DNA of 64,000 bases from Ancylostoma caninum. Lineage: Eukaryota > Nematoda > Chromadorea > Rhabditida > Ancylostomatidae. Below the pieces are notes generated by a model. That model saw only the letters and a program-made list of their open reading frames with translations. It made no database searches and was not told the DNA's origin. Location of the stretch: the NCBI GenBank assembly GCA_037903475.1, contig JBAJFG010000370.1, positions 682,001-746,000 on the forward strand. Reading direction: 5' to 3'. Positions 28,238-38,306 of this stretch are shown one piece after another (positions within the stretch are counted from its first letter, which is position 1; the number at the start of each line of letters is the position of its first letter). A program made the translations under genes and the position numbers.

Positions 28238-29821
28238 CTGTAAAATGTGGCCCTTGGTCAAAAGTTACAGGTTAATATCATGCAGTTAATTTCGATGATT
28301 GAGACAGCGTGTGAAAACGAGACAGAACAGGCAGAGAAAGTCCCTCCCGCCACTTCAACAACCTGATGGTCCATAATAGGCTGACACGGAGGACAATTGA
28401 CAACTTTTTTGCACGTCAAGTACGCGTCGCGGATAGTGCGCTATTGGGTCACACTTGAATACAGTGTCGGGGTAGAAGTTTCGCTACATTTGTGGAGGCA
28501 CACTTCATTGGTGTAATTGCGGACAAAGTCACTTTCGCTGTTCCAAAAAATCAGTGAAAAATAGGCGTATAGAAAGAGATTCATACCAACTACGAACATG
28601 AATGGAGCTGTTTTTAGATATCTTTACACCACTAGGAGGAAACGAAACGAAATTTTCCTCGGCGGCGGGAAAGCCGACAGAGCAGCGGCAAAAGGGGCGT
28701 GGCCTCGGATGGAGCTAATGGAAGGTTAGTTTCCAACCCAGGATACTCAAAATAAGGATTTAAAAAATCAACTGGCTCCTGTCTTGTGTTTATATGGACG
28801 ACAACCACTTTTCTTCCTTGTTTTTTCACGATTCTGCAAAAAAAAAACAGTATTACTATGCTTAGGCTTTGATGGTATACAAGGTTCACAAATTAGTACT
28901 GGCCTGATTCTTATCCTACAATTGTAGTCATTCTACCAGGTTAGTGAATGTTCTCCGTAAAGTTGATGGTTTACCCATCTTCTTAATATGGACAGGTTCT
29001 TCCGCCAAAAATGGGTAAGCTTTATCCGACAACTTGTCTCAGTAAGTGTCAACCACTGTTGGCGCACATCGCAAGATATATCATACTTCGATAGGAAAAC
29101 TCGTCTACTCTGGATAACTGGGGAGCCTGGGATCTCTCTGGGAATATTTGGAGGTTCCGACGCTGTTCCAAAATTAAGGCGTGGGTGAAAAAATCAAGAA
29201 TAAACTGATTTACTATTAATGATATGCATTTGATGTGCAACTACACAGTACACCCACAACTTTGACAAGCATTAATCCTGGAAAAATCGGAGAAATTCAC
29301 GAACAGCATGAGATCTATCCGAACGCACAGTGTGTAGACCTCATAAGGTAATGAGCGCCAATGGCGACGGCCGGCGCTCATTCACAAGGGCACGCAGCTA
29401 ATTGTTTTCAAGCTCCCCATGGCTGCTACACTGCCATAAACACAAAGTTCATTTAGTGGCGTGAATAAAAAATGTGTAAAACCACGTGGTGTCCCAGGCA
29501 AATGGCTCCATGTGCGGCTATACATCGTTGGATACAAGCAATTAATGCCTTTACGTGATGTGGGGAGCAAACCAAAGACCTGCCATCTCAAAGGAAAAAC
29601 ACGTAGCACATCAGAATGCTTCCACGGACGAACAGGACAATCAATTTGATACATAGAAAAGGAAAATGTCCCTTGAAAGCTACACGGCTAGCTTAGGGGT
29701 AATCAGCTAATCCGGCACGGGCAATTGGAAGGAGCAGGTGTTCATAATGCGGGTATGTGTAGGTAAAATGTAGTATGTATACGGAACATAGTTATGATGC
29801 CGAACAATACCTGAATTAACC
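28238..29821. other. Intron or intergenic stretch with weak exon-like signals
   Basis: Two - strand acceptor-like sites precede short open frames. One at 28833-28768 (T-run, TTTGCAG) encodes a 21-residue basic tail ending in TGA. One at 28537-28444 (TTGGAACAG) encodes a Cys-containing stretch interrupted by TAG. Neither is recognised. No other gene is seen. Confidence 0.3.
29065..29160. repeat. Dispersed repeat, copy 2
   Basis: Related to 27215-27305 through the GCAAGATATATCA and GGAAAACTCGTC blocks. Confidence 0.5.
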
Positions 29822-29867
29822 TATTTTGAGTTTAATATAGTTCTGTCTCTGAGCCTCATTTCTGATT

Positions 29868-30217
29868 AATAATTCTTGGCTTATTGAGGAGCTCCGTTCA
29901 CAGTTTATTCCGGTTAGCTTTCGGCAATTAATGCCTTCGTCAGACCTTAATTTCATACAATACAACATCATCGGCATGCATACAAACACAAGAAAATTGA
30001 CAACGGTACCGTGTGGTGAGACGAGAAAAGATGACCCTAGTGCCAACACAGTGACGTTAACCTCTACAAGAGAACTTATTGTAACTGAAGGAGTTGACTA
30101 CAAAGAAGGAACGGGGCCTCACCCCTCTCTGGTGGTAGTAGAGTGGGTGTTACTGGGACCAGGACGCGAGTGAGCCAAGCAATCTAATCAGCTGATCAAG
30201 CGTAACACTTCCTTTAG
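29868..30217. repeat. Left inverted arm of the Penelope-like element
   Basis: 350 bases, reverse complement of 32853-33202 with no difference found by eye. It contains the end of the RT ORF, the - strand hammerhead and an antisense 80-codon frame that is repeated in the other arm. Confidence 0.9.
29912..29946 (-). ncRNA. Minimal hammerhead ribozyme (RT-sense strand)
   Basis: On the - strand: GGT, then the invariant core CTGACGA, a stem-loop AGGCATTAATTGCC (GGCA pairing with TGCC), GAAA, the palindrome AGCT spanning into stem III, then A and ACC. GGT pairs with ACC as stem I, and predicted cleavage follows the A before ACCGG. All core positions of the hammerhead are present. The tiny stem III is typical of the minimalist hammerheads known from metazoan Penelope-like elements, which are thought to act as dimers through such palindromes. 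Activity is not shown here. Confidence 0.75.
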
Positions 30218-32791
30218 CTCCTCTTTGGTGTTTATTTCTGGTTCACTCCTTCTTATTTCCCTGGCTTCCATTATCTTTCTCTCCAACGTCCTCGTGAGGT
30301 TACGGTGGAGAACACGGACCGTAAACACAGGTGGTGGTTCGTTCGTGTGCCTTAGAGTCCGATGCCTCGAAAAACTTTCTTTCGGGTATGAAGCAGGGTT
30401 TGCCAACGCCCGTCTGTGTTCATCTAGCCTTCTGCGCAGCGGCCTCATCGTTTCTCCGATATACGTTTCACCACATCCAGCGCATTTAATCATATATACA
30501 GTACCCCGAAGGTCGCAGATCATCTCCTCAGTGCAGTAACGACAGTCCGTTTCGAGGCACTTATTCTCGTAAATGCGTGTGGACGTGAGCAGGTCTTTCA
30601 ACGTCGGTGGAGAGCGGAATACAAGTCGAATGGGCAATCGCGATTCCCTCACAGCCTGATTTATTTTCCGAGCACAACTGTCTCCCACATATGGAAGGGC
30701 GAGTGTCAGGCCATCCATAGTTGAATGTGGGAACCAACTTCGTGGAATTTGTACACGATACCCATTTTCATCGAGTATGCGAGCAACTTCATTTTCTATT
30801 GCAGAATTCGTTGTCGTGCACAATCGATCTTTGGTCTTAAGGAAGTTCCGCACCACATTCGCTTTCACAAAGACTGGGTGAGCACTTCTTGAGTGCACCA
30901 AGATGTTGCGTGAGGCTGGTTTCCTGTACCAGAGATATTCCGTTTGACCATCAACGATCCTTATCTTCGTATTTAAAAACGGGAGGAATCCGTCTTCATC
31001 AGGTTCTTCCATCGTAAAAGATACGTTGTCGTCAACCGCATTCAACTGCTCCAGTGTCTTCACAACCTCCGTTTTGTCGCGCCCAATCACGAAAACATCG
31101 TCGATGTACCGCTTATACAGCAGAATGTGAGATGTTAGCGACGTGCGTTCGATGTGATCTAAGAAAATAATGGCCAGCAACGGCGCTATGCGATTTCCCA
31201 TGGCCAAACCCCGCCGCTGTTCGAAGATCTTGTTGTTGAAACAGAAAATGTTACAGGCGAGAACAGCGTCGAGCATGATTTTGATGTCATCTGAGTCAAA
31301 TCCCATGTTTGGAATTTGGCTTTGGTGCTGTTTGTATAGGGATACGACGGCATCCACGGCGTAATTGTTGTTAACGTTGGTGTATAAGGATGCAACGTCA
31401 AAACTCGCATATGAGGCCTCTGCTGGTGCCTTGCACTGTGATAGCGAGGCTAAGAAATCGTCCACATTCACAATATGTGCTCCAACGAATTGAAGCAATG
31501 GTGATAAGACTTTCACGAGTAGCCAACTAAGTCTGTCAGATGGTCCTCCACAAGATGAAATGATAGGTCTTGTCTTGATTTCATCAGGAGCTATCGTGAT
31601 CAGATCAGTTGCTGAGGACAGTTTATGAGTCTTCACGAGATTGTAGAATGTGGGAACGATCGGGTGTAAGTCCAAGAGCTGTTTGGCAACAACACCACCC
31701 AGTCTTGGTTTCACCACGGTTGTTACTGCCTGTTTCACTTTATCACATGCCCTAGTGAACGCAGCCATGGTAGTTTCACCATATGTCGAGGAATCGGATA
31801 GTACTCTCTCAGTGATGATCTTGTCCATCGACTGTGGCATAACTACAAAGGAGCCACACTTGTCTCCAACAGTGAAACGCAATCTATCCTTCAGTCGAAG
31901 AAGCTTTGCTATGCCTCTCCTTTCACTTGCTGTCAGGTTAGAACGATAGACTCTCGTTGCTTCACTCAAGTAAATCCGTTGTATGGCCATTTCCAGGCTA
32001 GCTATCCTTGAGTCGACTTCCGGGGCTGGTCTTGGAAGCTTGATTCCTCTTGCAGCGAATGGCATAGAGGAAACAATTGCCGATTGTCGATCAAGTACCG
32101 TTGGTCCGTTCTGTAGCCTCCAACGCAGTCGATGGGCGAATTGATGAACGCCGCAAAGAGCCTTGTCAACGATGGAATTGTTGACTTTCGGAGATACAGC
32201 AAAAGATGGACCGAGATTGAGTGCAGCTGCCATATCACTATCAACTTCATTCGTGCCGACAACAGTATGCCGTTTGGGAGGGACAGAATTCATTTTCATG
32301 AAACCTGGGCGAATATGCGGCTGTACATTGGCTCGCAGATGTTCGAGTTTCCTCTCGAGACGGGAGCTTTCCTGGTTTCGCAAGCGAGAGCAAACACGTT
32401 GGTTGAACGCAGAGATGCTCCTCCAAAGGTTTGGATCGAGGTTTGACTGCAGTTTCAGTTTCGTAGTCACAATCGTAACTATGCAATGACTTCTACGTCG
32501 TTTTCGATCTGCCATTGCAGCTTCCAGTAACGCTGTCTTCAATTTTGCTACTTCACGTTGGACCTTATCATTTTTCTGATATGGTAAACGAGAGAAAAGC
32601 TTTGCGATAAAGGTAGGAAACACATGATGGTGTCTACAGCTCAACAAGAAATCAAGTGATACATCATAAACCACTGCGTGCTGATGAGAAGCAATGTAGT
32701 CAAGTAAGACAGAGAATACTTCCTGACAAATTTGATGTTGCCTTTGCAGGTTCTTTATATAATCTAATATAGTTCTGTCTCTGAGCCTCAT
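30188..32791 (-). CDS. Penelope-like reverse transcriptase with GIY-YIG endonuclease
   Basis: A single uninterrupted ORF of 867 residues. Domains in order: an N-terminal region without recognised fold (1-300); reverse transcriptase (about 370-610) with PTFYNLVKTHK (380-390), TRPIISSCGGPSDRLSWLL (407-425), motif A FDVASLYTN (464-472, catalytic Asp), motif B RGLAMGNRIAPLLA (527-540), motif C YIDD (562-565) and LNTKI (606-610); a Cys cluster CLETDCRYC (745-753); and a C-terminal GIY-YIG endonuclease (about 765-860) with VYMIKC, ETYIGE (775-780), RPLRRRLDEH and a conserved-type late Glu region. In this family the nuclease nicks the target and the RT primes on it. The catalytic residues I can identify are present, so the enzyme could be active. 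The ATG lies in the ribozyme-bounded direct repeat. Confidence 0.95.
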   Translation of the reverse strand: MRLRDRTILDYIKNLQRQHQICQEVFSVLLDYIASHQHAVVYDVSLDFLLSCRHHHVFPTFIAKLFSRLPYQKNDKVQREVAKLKTALLEAAMADRKRRRSHCIVTIVTTKLKLQSNLDPNLWRSISAFNQRVCSRLRNQESSRLERKLEHLRANVQPHIRPGFMKMNSVPPKRHTVVGTNEVDSDMAAALNLGPSFAVSPKVNNSIVDKALCGVHQFAHRLRWRLQNGPTVLDRQSAIVSSMPFAARGIKLPRPAPEVDSRIASLEMAIQRIYLSEATRVYRSNLTASERRGIAKLLRLKDRLRFTVGDKCGSFVVMPQSMDKIITERVLSDSSTYGETTMAAFTRACDKVKQAVTTVVKPRLGGVVAKQLLDLHPIVPTFYNLVKTHKLSSATDLITIAPDEIKTRPIISSCGGPSDRLSWLLVKVLSPLLQFVGAHIVNVDDFLASLSQCKAPAEASYASFDVASLYTNVNNNYAVDAVVSLYKQHQSQIPNMGFDSDDIKIMLDAVLACNIFCFNNKIFEQRRGLAMGNRIAPLLAIIFLDHIERTSLTSHILLYKRYIDDVFVIGRDKTEVVKTLEQLNAVDDNVSFTMEEPDEDGFLPFLNTKIRIVDGQTEYLWYRKPASRNILVHSRSAHPVFVKANVVRNFLKTKDRLCTTTNSAIENEVARILDENGYRVQIPRSWFPHSTMDGLTLALPYVGDSCARKINQAVRESRLPIRLVFRSPPTLKDLLTSTRIYENKCLETDCRYCTEEMICDLRGTVYMIKCAGCGETYIGETMRPLRRRLDEHRRALANPASYPKESFSRHRTLRHTNEPPPVFTVRVLHRNLTRTLERKIMEAREIRRSEPEINTKEELKEVLRLIS

Positions 32792-32847
32792 TTCTGATTA
32801 ATAATTCTTGGCTTATTGAGGAGCTCCGTTCACAGTTTATTCCGGTT
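32765..32847 (-). repeat. Internal direct repeat of the Penelope-like element
   Basis: 83 bases matching 29833-29915 in the same orientation. In the RT sense it begins AACCGGAATAAAC, the sequence that follows the predicted hammerhead cleavage point in the full-length arm, and it contains the RT start codon. Confidence 0.85.
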
Positions 32848-32852
32848 CTATT

Positions 32853-33202
32853 CTAAAGGAAGTGTTACGCTTGATCAGCTGATTAGATTGCTTGGCTCAC
32901 TCGCGTCCTGGTCCCAGTAACACCCACTCTACTACCACCAGAGAGGGGTGAGGCCCCGTTCCTTCTTTGTAGTCAACTCCTTCAGTTACAATAAGTTCTC
33001 TTGTAGAGGTTAACGTCACTGTGTTGGCACTAGGGTCATCTTTTCTCGTCTCACCACACGGTACCGTTGTCAATTTTCTTGTGTTTGTATGCATGCCGAT
33101 GATGTTGTATTGTATGAAATTAAGGTCTGACGAAGGCATTAATTGCCGAAAGCTAACCGGAATAAACTGTGAACGGAGCTCCTCAATAAGCCAAGAATTA
33201 TT
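32853..33202. repeat. Right inverted arm of the Penelope-like element
   Basis: Inverted partner of 29868-30217, separated from the internal direct repeat by 5 bases (CTATT, 32848-32852). Confidence 0.9.
33124..33158 (+). ncRNA. Minimal hammerhead ribozyme in the inverted right arm
   Basis: Same 35-base motif as 29946-29912, in the opposite orientation because the arm is inverted: core CTGACGA at 33127-33133, GAAA at 33148-33151, predicted cleavage after A33155. It would act only in a + strand transcript. Confidence 0.7.
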
Positions 33203-33219
33203 TTGAGTTTCTTGTTTCA

Positions 33220-33390
33220 ACTGGGGTCCTAATGCATCATCAGGGATGGTTAAACTCATACCCATGGGTAGCAACTGGGAATAGGCAATGTTACGCATGG
33301 GTAAACATGTTGGTTGATGTCAGGGAAGGGGTAAATTTGAATATGTTAACACGTTTACCATGGGTAACCAAAACGAAGCATGTGGGCCAG
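33220..33390 (+). repeat. Palindromic MITE family, copy at 33 kb
   Basis: Carries ATACCCATGGGTAGCA, GCATGGGTAAACATGTTG and AACACGTTTACCATGGGTAA in the family order. It lies about 10 bases beyond the Penelope-like element's target duplication. Confidence 0.7.
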
Positions 33391-35831
33391 GTCTATAATT
33401 ATTTTTGAAAGAACTTACAGTCAAAATTCGGATAGGAGAAGGTCCCTTTTTTGTCGTTACCCTACTTTTTCTCACATTCCTACGTGTCCCATCGCCACTG
33501 TTAGCCGAGCGCATACACGGGATACTTCATTCGCTACCCTAAGGATTTCATGATATTTTTTCGTCCCTAGCCTAAAACTAGAGATAGATTTCTGGTGGAA
33601 ATAAGAAGTTTCGTAGTGGAATTCGTGAATCCTTTTGAGAAAACCATGGGTTCTATTGCTTTTTCCTTTTGAAATGAGTGAGATTCCCTTCCACCAATAG
33701 ACAGATTCCATCGATTGACCGATATGGGCTAGTTAACACCATTAGTTATATTAGTTGTGAAACCGGATAAATTTTGTTCGGAAAACAAGAGCTCATGTGG
33801 AAGAGCGGAGAGGTTGTACTTTACTCAGAAGCATCCATGAATCCCTGTAGAGGTGGCCAATCTTAAGCATCCGAATCAGGCTATTTTTACTTGTCACAAT
33901 GCCTAAGTAGCCTTAAAATAGTCCCTGCAACAATCACGTGTGAAAACTATTGTACGTGGCCTTTGACGGCCTCTACGAACCTCCGAAATCACAGAAATAG
34001 CCGCGTAGCCTTGTCGTGTGCTGGTCGCAAGGTATGTGCTCTCTTCGCAGGTATCACACGGGTAGTCAGTCACCTGTGGCATCAAACATGTGACTACATA
34101 GTTGTGCCGTTGCGTATTCAAACAGACAGTGTGATTGAGAGGGTCAAGTGCGGAATTTTCCTTACAGCATTGGACGATGTAAGGCTTATAAGTTCACTAT
34201 GTTGGCTTCAAATCTTCGTAACTTTGATTTCTTTCACAATAGTAAATCGTATAGGTCTAGTTGACCTTTTCTTGTTTGCACTTTTGTTTGTCTATTTATT
34301 TCATAAGCTGTAGATGTGTAATGAATAAAAAAAATATAATTATTAAAATCCCAGGTTTTCTCCTGAGTAGCTAGGAAACCAACCCAGCAAAGCGAGAAAG
34401 TCATGACTAAATGGTGGTTTGAGGGCCGAATTGCAGAGATCGTCGCCGATGACGTCAGTTCACAGATTCTCGAATTTCGGAACACCTGTCGACACAGCCT
34501 TAGGAGTTTGGAAAGACATGAGGGGGACCACAGACACGAATATAAAGAAAATCTGGGCTACTCTGCAGTAAAAGAGGTATTAGTATAATAATGTAGACAG
34601 AATAAAAAATCGCTGCAGTAATTTGGAAACACAGCATAAATAGATTTAAAAAAAATGGTGTAGGAAAAACGAGTAAGCGTAGGATGTTGATCTAAATGAC
34701 AAGGTTTAAGCAGTAGTTATTTTTTCTCTTTGCAATGCTGAATTTTATACTTATTACCAGAAATATTGAGAATATATTTAAATCCGAACAATCGACCCCC
34801 AATAAGTCGAAAATTTGAATGTTCGGAGAACAGAGGGCAGTGAAGCCTTGAAGAAAAGACAAGAAATGCTAGGTGACTTCTCTTTTTCGAATATTCAAGC
34901 TTTTCGAATCCGTTCTCAAACTTTTACTCAGACCAAAGAAGTTGTTCGTTTTAGTCGACGCTGCGTGCTGTAATTAAAAGTGACATTTCTTTCCCGCAGA
35001 TTATTATCGTATGATTGTGATGAGTCCAACAACGACAGAAATAAACAAGTGAATAAACAAATATTATATACCGGAGCAAAGTAGCAAAGTTTAAAAAAAT
35101 AGAAAGTGTATATGTTTCCCCTCTACCACAGTAAATCCTTCTAGTCGACGTTTTTCCAGATGGAATTGAAAATTTCAAAAGACGAAGACAATAGACACAG
35201 AGTAATAATATAGAATATGAAAATAACTAATATGACCATAAACGGAAAAAGTGGTGAAATAGATTTTAAAAAATAACTAATGTAAAGTAGACCACCATCG
35301 CACTAAAAGAGCTGCAAGTACACAAGAGAATACAGACATAGATCACTGTCTCCAATAAAAAATAGCGCACTGACATGAGAGTGCACCAGAGAATAGCAAA
35401 AGGACGCGGGTCGTAGTGGAAAATTAATAGCATGAGCTGTACAAGAATAATTGCGAGTCAGGGGATAAAACCGTGTCGTTAGGAGGTCCCAAATCGGGTC
35501 ACCTTATTTGCGGGTGATCTGGAAGATCGTCACCGAGTTGGTCGTGAGTGCGTGGGAAGTTCCATAGAAGAGCTTTTGGGGAAATTGCAGTGCTACGGGA
35601 CGTCTTTCTAAGGGTCTCACACTGACATCTGGTGCGCTAATTTACCCCCGTAGTCTCCTAATTCGCACCTAGGGTCACGTGCGGAGTGCTTAGAAACGGC
35701 GTGGAAACATTTTCATTTCGGGATGTATAATAGAACAGAGGAGAGCGTGAAAGAAAGAAAAAAACTGTGAACCGTTAAAGTGTATGCTCACGCAAATGGT
35801 AATTGATGCCATAATGAAACTACGTACGTAG
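33391..35831. other. AT-rich stretch, no supported gene
   Basis: Open frames at 33472-33711, 33891-34313 and 34403-34588 have no recognisable domain. An acceptor-like ACTGCAG on the - strand near 34571 opens no convincing exon. Confidence 0.35.
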
Positions 35832-36015
35832 CAGTGGCGAACGCAGAAAGTGGGCGGGAGGGGGGGGGGGCATGGGAAAAAAGTGGGGTCTCCGCGGTTG
35901 CGGACCCAGGCGGAAAATAAAATTAATAAAAATATTAATTATAATAAAAAATAGTTAATAAAAATTACATTAAGAGTAATAATAAAAATAAACAACCCCC
36001 CTGTGTCTGCCACTA
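35832..36015. mobile_element. 184-bp hAT-type MITE
   Basis: Begins CAGTGGCGAACGCAG with a long G run and ends CTGTGTCTGCCACTA after a C run. It is flanked by an 8-base duplication GTACGTAG at 35824-35831 and 36016-36023. The centre is AT-rich. A related terminus (TGCGTTCGCCACTG) lies at about 44227-44240. Confidence 0.8.
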
Positions 36016-36899
36016 GTACGTAGACAGAAACATCACTTCTATGTAGGAAAACCTTCCACAAAATATGCACATTTTTCTCAGAATTTCACACCGAGACCTC
36101 ATTTACGATCTGCAATTAAATTTCCTCAAAATTTCGTGAATCGTAGATCGTGGAAAAGAAGACACTATTCGGCTAGTCCTGAACCAAAAATCTCGAAAGC
36201 GCAAATTTGCCCAGAAGGTTATTTGATGAGCTGGTTACAGAGACCTTTAATCAATTTCTAGCAAAACCCGTCCATGCGCAATTACGGCAGTTGTACTGTA
36301 GATGTGGTATCTTTTCTAAGAATTCGCTTATTTCATAAGTAGATCACAGCTAACAACATCGTTTCTCGTATTACTGCTGTGAAATGCTCCGTAATTACTG
36401 GGAACTTGTCGAAACCTTACAAAACCGCCGTGGCAGTATTGAATGAGTAGATTACTCCTATGAGTCGTTCAAATAAGTCCCGCCCCTACGTGACAAAAAA
36501 CTCCGCAAAAGATCTATTCCTGAGATTTTTTGAAGCAGAGATAGCGGGGTAGCCCTATCCCGTTGCAGACTCTGTGCAAAGATTCAGAAAATTCCTTCGG
36601 AATCCTATGTACCGTATACCTACCGTATCCATGCAAAAATATTAAAAATATGATAGAAAATGAGTATTACTTTCTTGTTACGGCAGGTAATGATCAAAAA
36701 ATCGGAAAATCGCAGCAAACCTTAACTCCTGGATCGTTAATCGTAACTAGGTACATCCACAATGGATCACAGATGCTCTGACTGAGTAATGCTTCAAAAT
36801 AAAAAGGAATTCATGACAAAGTTCGAGGACGATTAGATCTCCAAAGATCAACGTTTTAAATGAAAACATATAGTAAATAAACAAGAGATCTTCGAACTA

Positions 36900-37640
36900 C
36901 AGACAAATCATCAATTCTTGCTCCCAATTAGGGCTCTGCGAGCTTGCAACCATGTCATTATCAGAGTGATTCAATAGCAATGAAATGAGCGGAAATGAAG
37001 CAGCGTGAGCAGCATGAGCGGGCGATTGAAGATTTGTAAATGGCATCTGTAGGCGGGCGGGCCGGCCAGTCTGCCTGCTGGCCTGCGCCAGCGGGACAGA
37101 TGACATATTTACGGGGTATTGTTAGCGCTCGTTGAATGTGTGAGTGAAGAGAATAAAACCAGTATAAGACACAGCAGACGGTTAAAGACAAACGGGCAGG
37201 TCACATGCGAGAAAACAATTCACTGTTGCGTGGTTACACACACCAAAGGAGTAGCGATTAACGGAAGAGATCGGGACGATTTGCTGCTATTGTGCTGCAA
37301 AATGCAACCATGAATCAGCTACATAAGCTCCAAAAGTGGCGTTGTTATTTGCTGTCATGTCTAAAATCAACTCAGCCCAGCTCACTCTCCTCCTCTGCAA
37401 CTGAACAAACACATTGAGCAGCCATATGTGGTGTAGAATTGGAGCAGCCGGCACGGAACGAAGAATTATCTATGACATAACTAACGTCGTCCTCGTCGAC
37501 GGCTATAAAGTCCGCATTGGTGAGCGGCGGTTTTATGACGCCTTTGAGAAGGAACAGCCAGTTATGAATGGCGGTAGCCCTGGGTAAAAAGGCTGAAATA
37601 AAGAGGCTAGGACCAATCAACGAAGTTTAACACGGCCGCT
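36900..37640. promoter_or_regulatory. GC-richer island, possible regulatory module
   Basis: A block of higher GC and complexity in AT-rich DNA, with CAATTAGGG, TTTATGACG, GGCTATAAAG and ACATTTACGGGG words. The 76- and 82-codon - strand frames here have no flanking splice signals. Regulatory function is inference. Confidence 0.3.
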
Positions 37641-38180
37641 GCACTGAAATGATCCAGATTTCTAGGCGGCTAAGCGTCTACGAAAAACCCCACTGCAAAT
37701 TAGGGCAGGACGTCTTTTTTCAAGGGTTCAACGTAGGAAAAGGTCGAGTAGTTAGATTAATAGGGGCAAGGTTACATATTTAGTAGAAGAGTGAGGGTTA
37801 CGCGCGACAGATCCACACAGTTGACTAATTCTAAGGCCCAAATCTAGACAGACCAAAGAAAAAGCCAAAAAAGGAACTTCTAAAGTGCTGTAACATCTGG
37901 GTAAGGAGCCGTTCTGCGGAGAATGGAATACTACAGTTTAACTCAGGAGGAAAAAGACCTCCGGAACGTTAGTGGACCGATGTGCTTAGCAGTGCAATTT
38001 TTTCGGAAAATGGAAATTCTTGAAAAGTAATGTAAATTATGGGCATACCTAGGTTAGAATAACGAAGGTATTTTGAGTCATCGACTCCGATGAAGCCGGA
38101 AAAATTAATGTTTGAAATAGTTCTCTGGCAAAAAAAGTAGAACAGCTACAGCTCCGTTTTCAAATATTCGAACTTTTTGA

Positions 38181-38306
38181 GTCCATTCCTTAACTACAGA
38201 CTGTACTAATCGTACTTTTACCTTATACTGTCCTAGGCATACTTTGTGAAGAAATCATTATGTATTAATCATTATGATTAGTACAGTTTGTAGTTAAGGG
38301 ATGGAC
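38181..38306. mobile_element. 126-bp fold-back MITE
   Basis: Inverted repeat: left end GTCCATTCCTTAACTACAGA, continuing CTGTACTAATC, mirrors the right end GATTAGTACAGTTTGTAGTT, continuing AAGGGATGGAC, with a short AT-rich centre. Confidence 0.7.

Larger units (their letters stand above)
29834..33200 (-). mobile_element. Complete Penelope-like retroelement, endonuclease-positive
   Basis: About 3.37 kb with the ORF on the - strand. It is flanked by the 12-base word TATTTTGAGTTT (29822-29833 and 33199-33210), taken as the target duplication. The last two bases of the right copy overlap the arm end. Two 350-base inverted arms (29868-30217 and 32853-33202) read as identical. An 83-base segment is present in direct orientation at 29833-29915 and 32765-32847. 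Mixed direct and inverted pseudo-LTRs, an intron-free RT plus GIY-YIG ORF and hammerhead motifs in the repeats are the established hallmarks of Penelope-like elements. The ORF begins in the internal direct repeat and ends in the left arm. Intactness points to recent insertion. Confidence 0.93.

Noticed and set aside
29382..29654. T-box-like RVFPLRWQVFGLLP on the - strand
   Set aside because: Similarity to the start of a T-box is short. The expected following residues are absent and no splice acceptor precedes it.
32897..33298. 133-codon - strand ORF next to the Penelope-like element
   Set aside because: It lies in the inverted arm. The same 80-residue peptide appears in the other arm antisense to the RT strand, so it is a shadow of the arm sequence.
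33903..34121. Homeodomain-like start RRGRQRPRTIVFT on the - strand
   Set aside because: No helix 3 (WF-N-R) follows, and the frame stops soon after.
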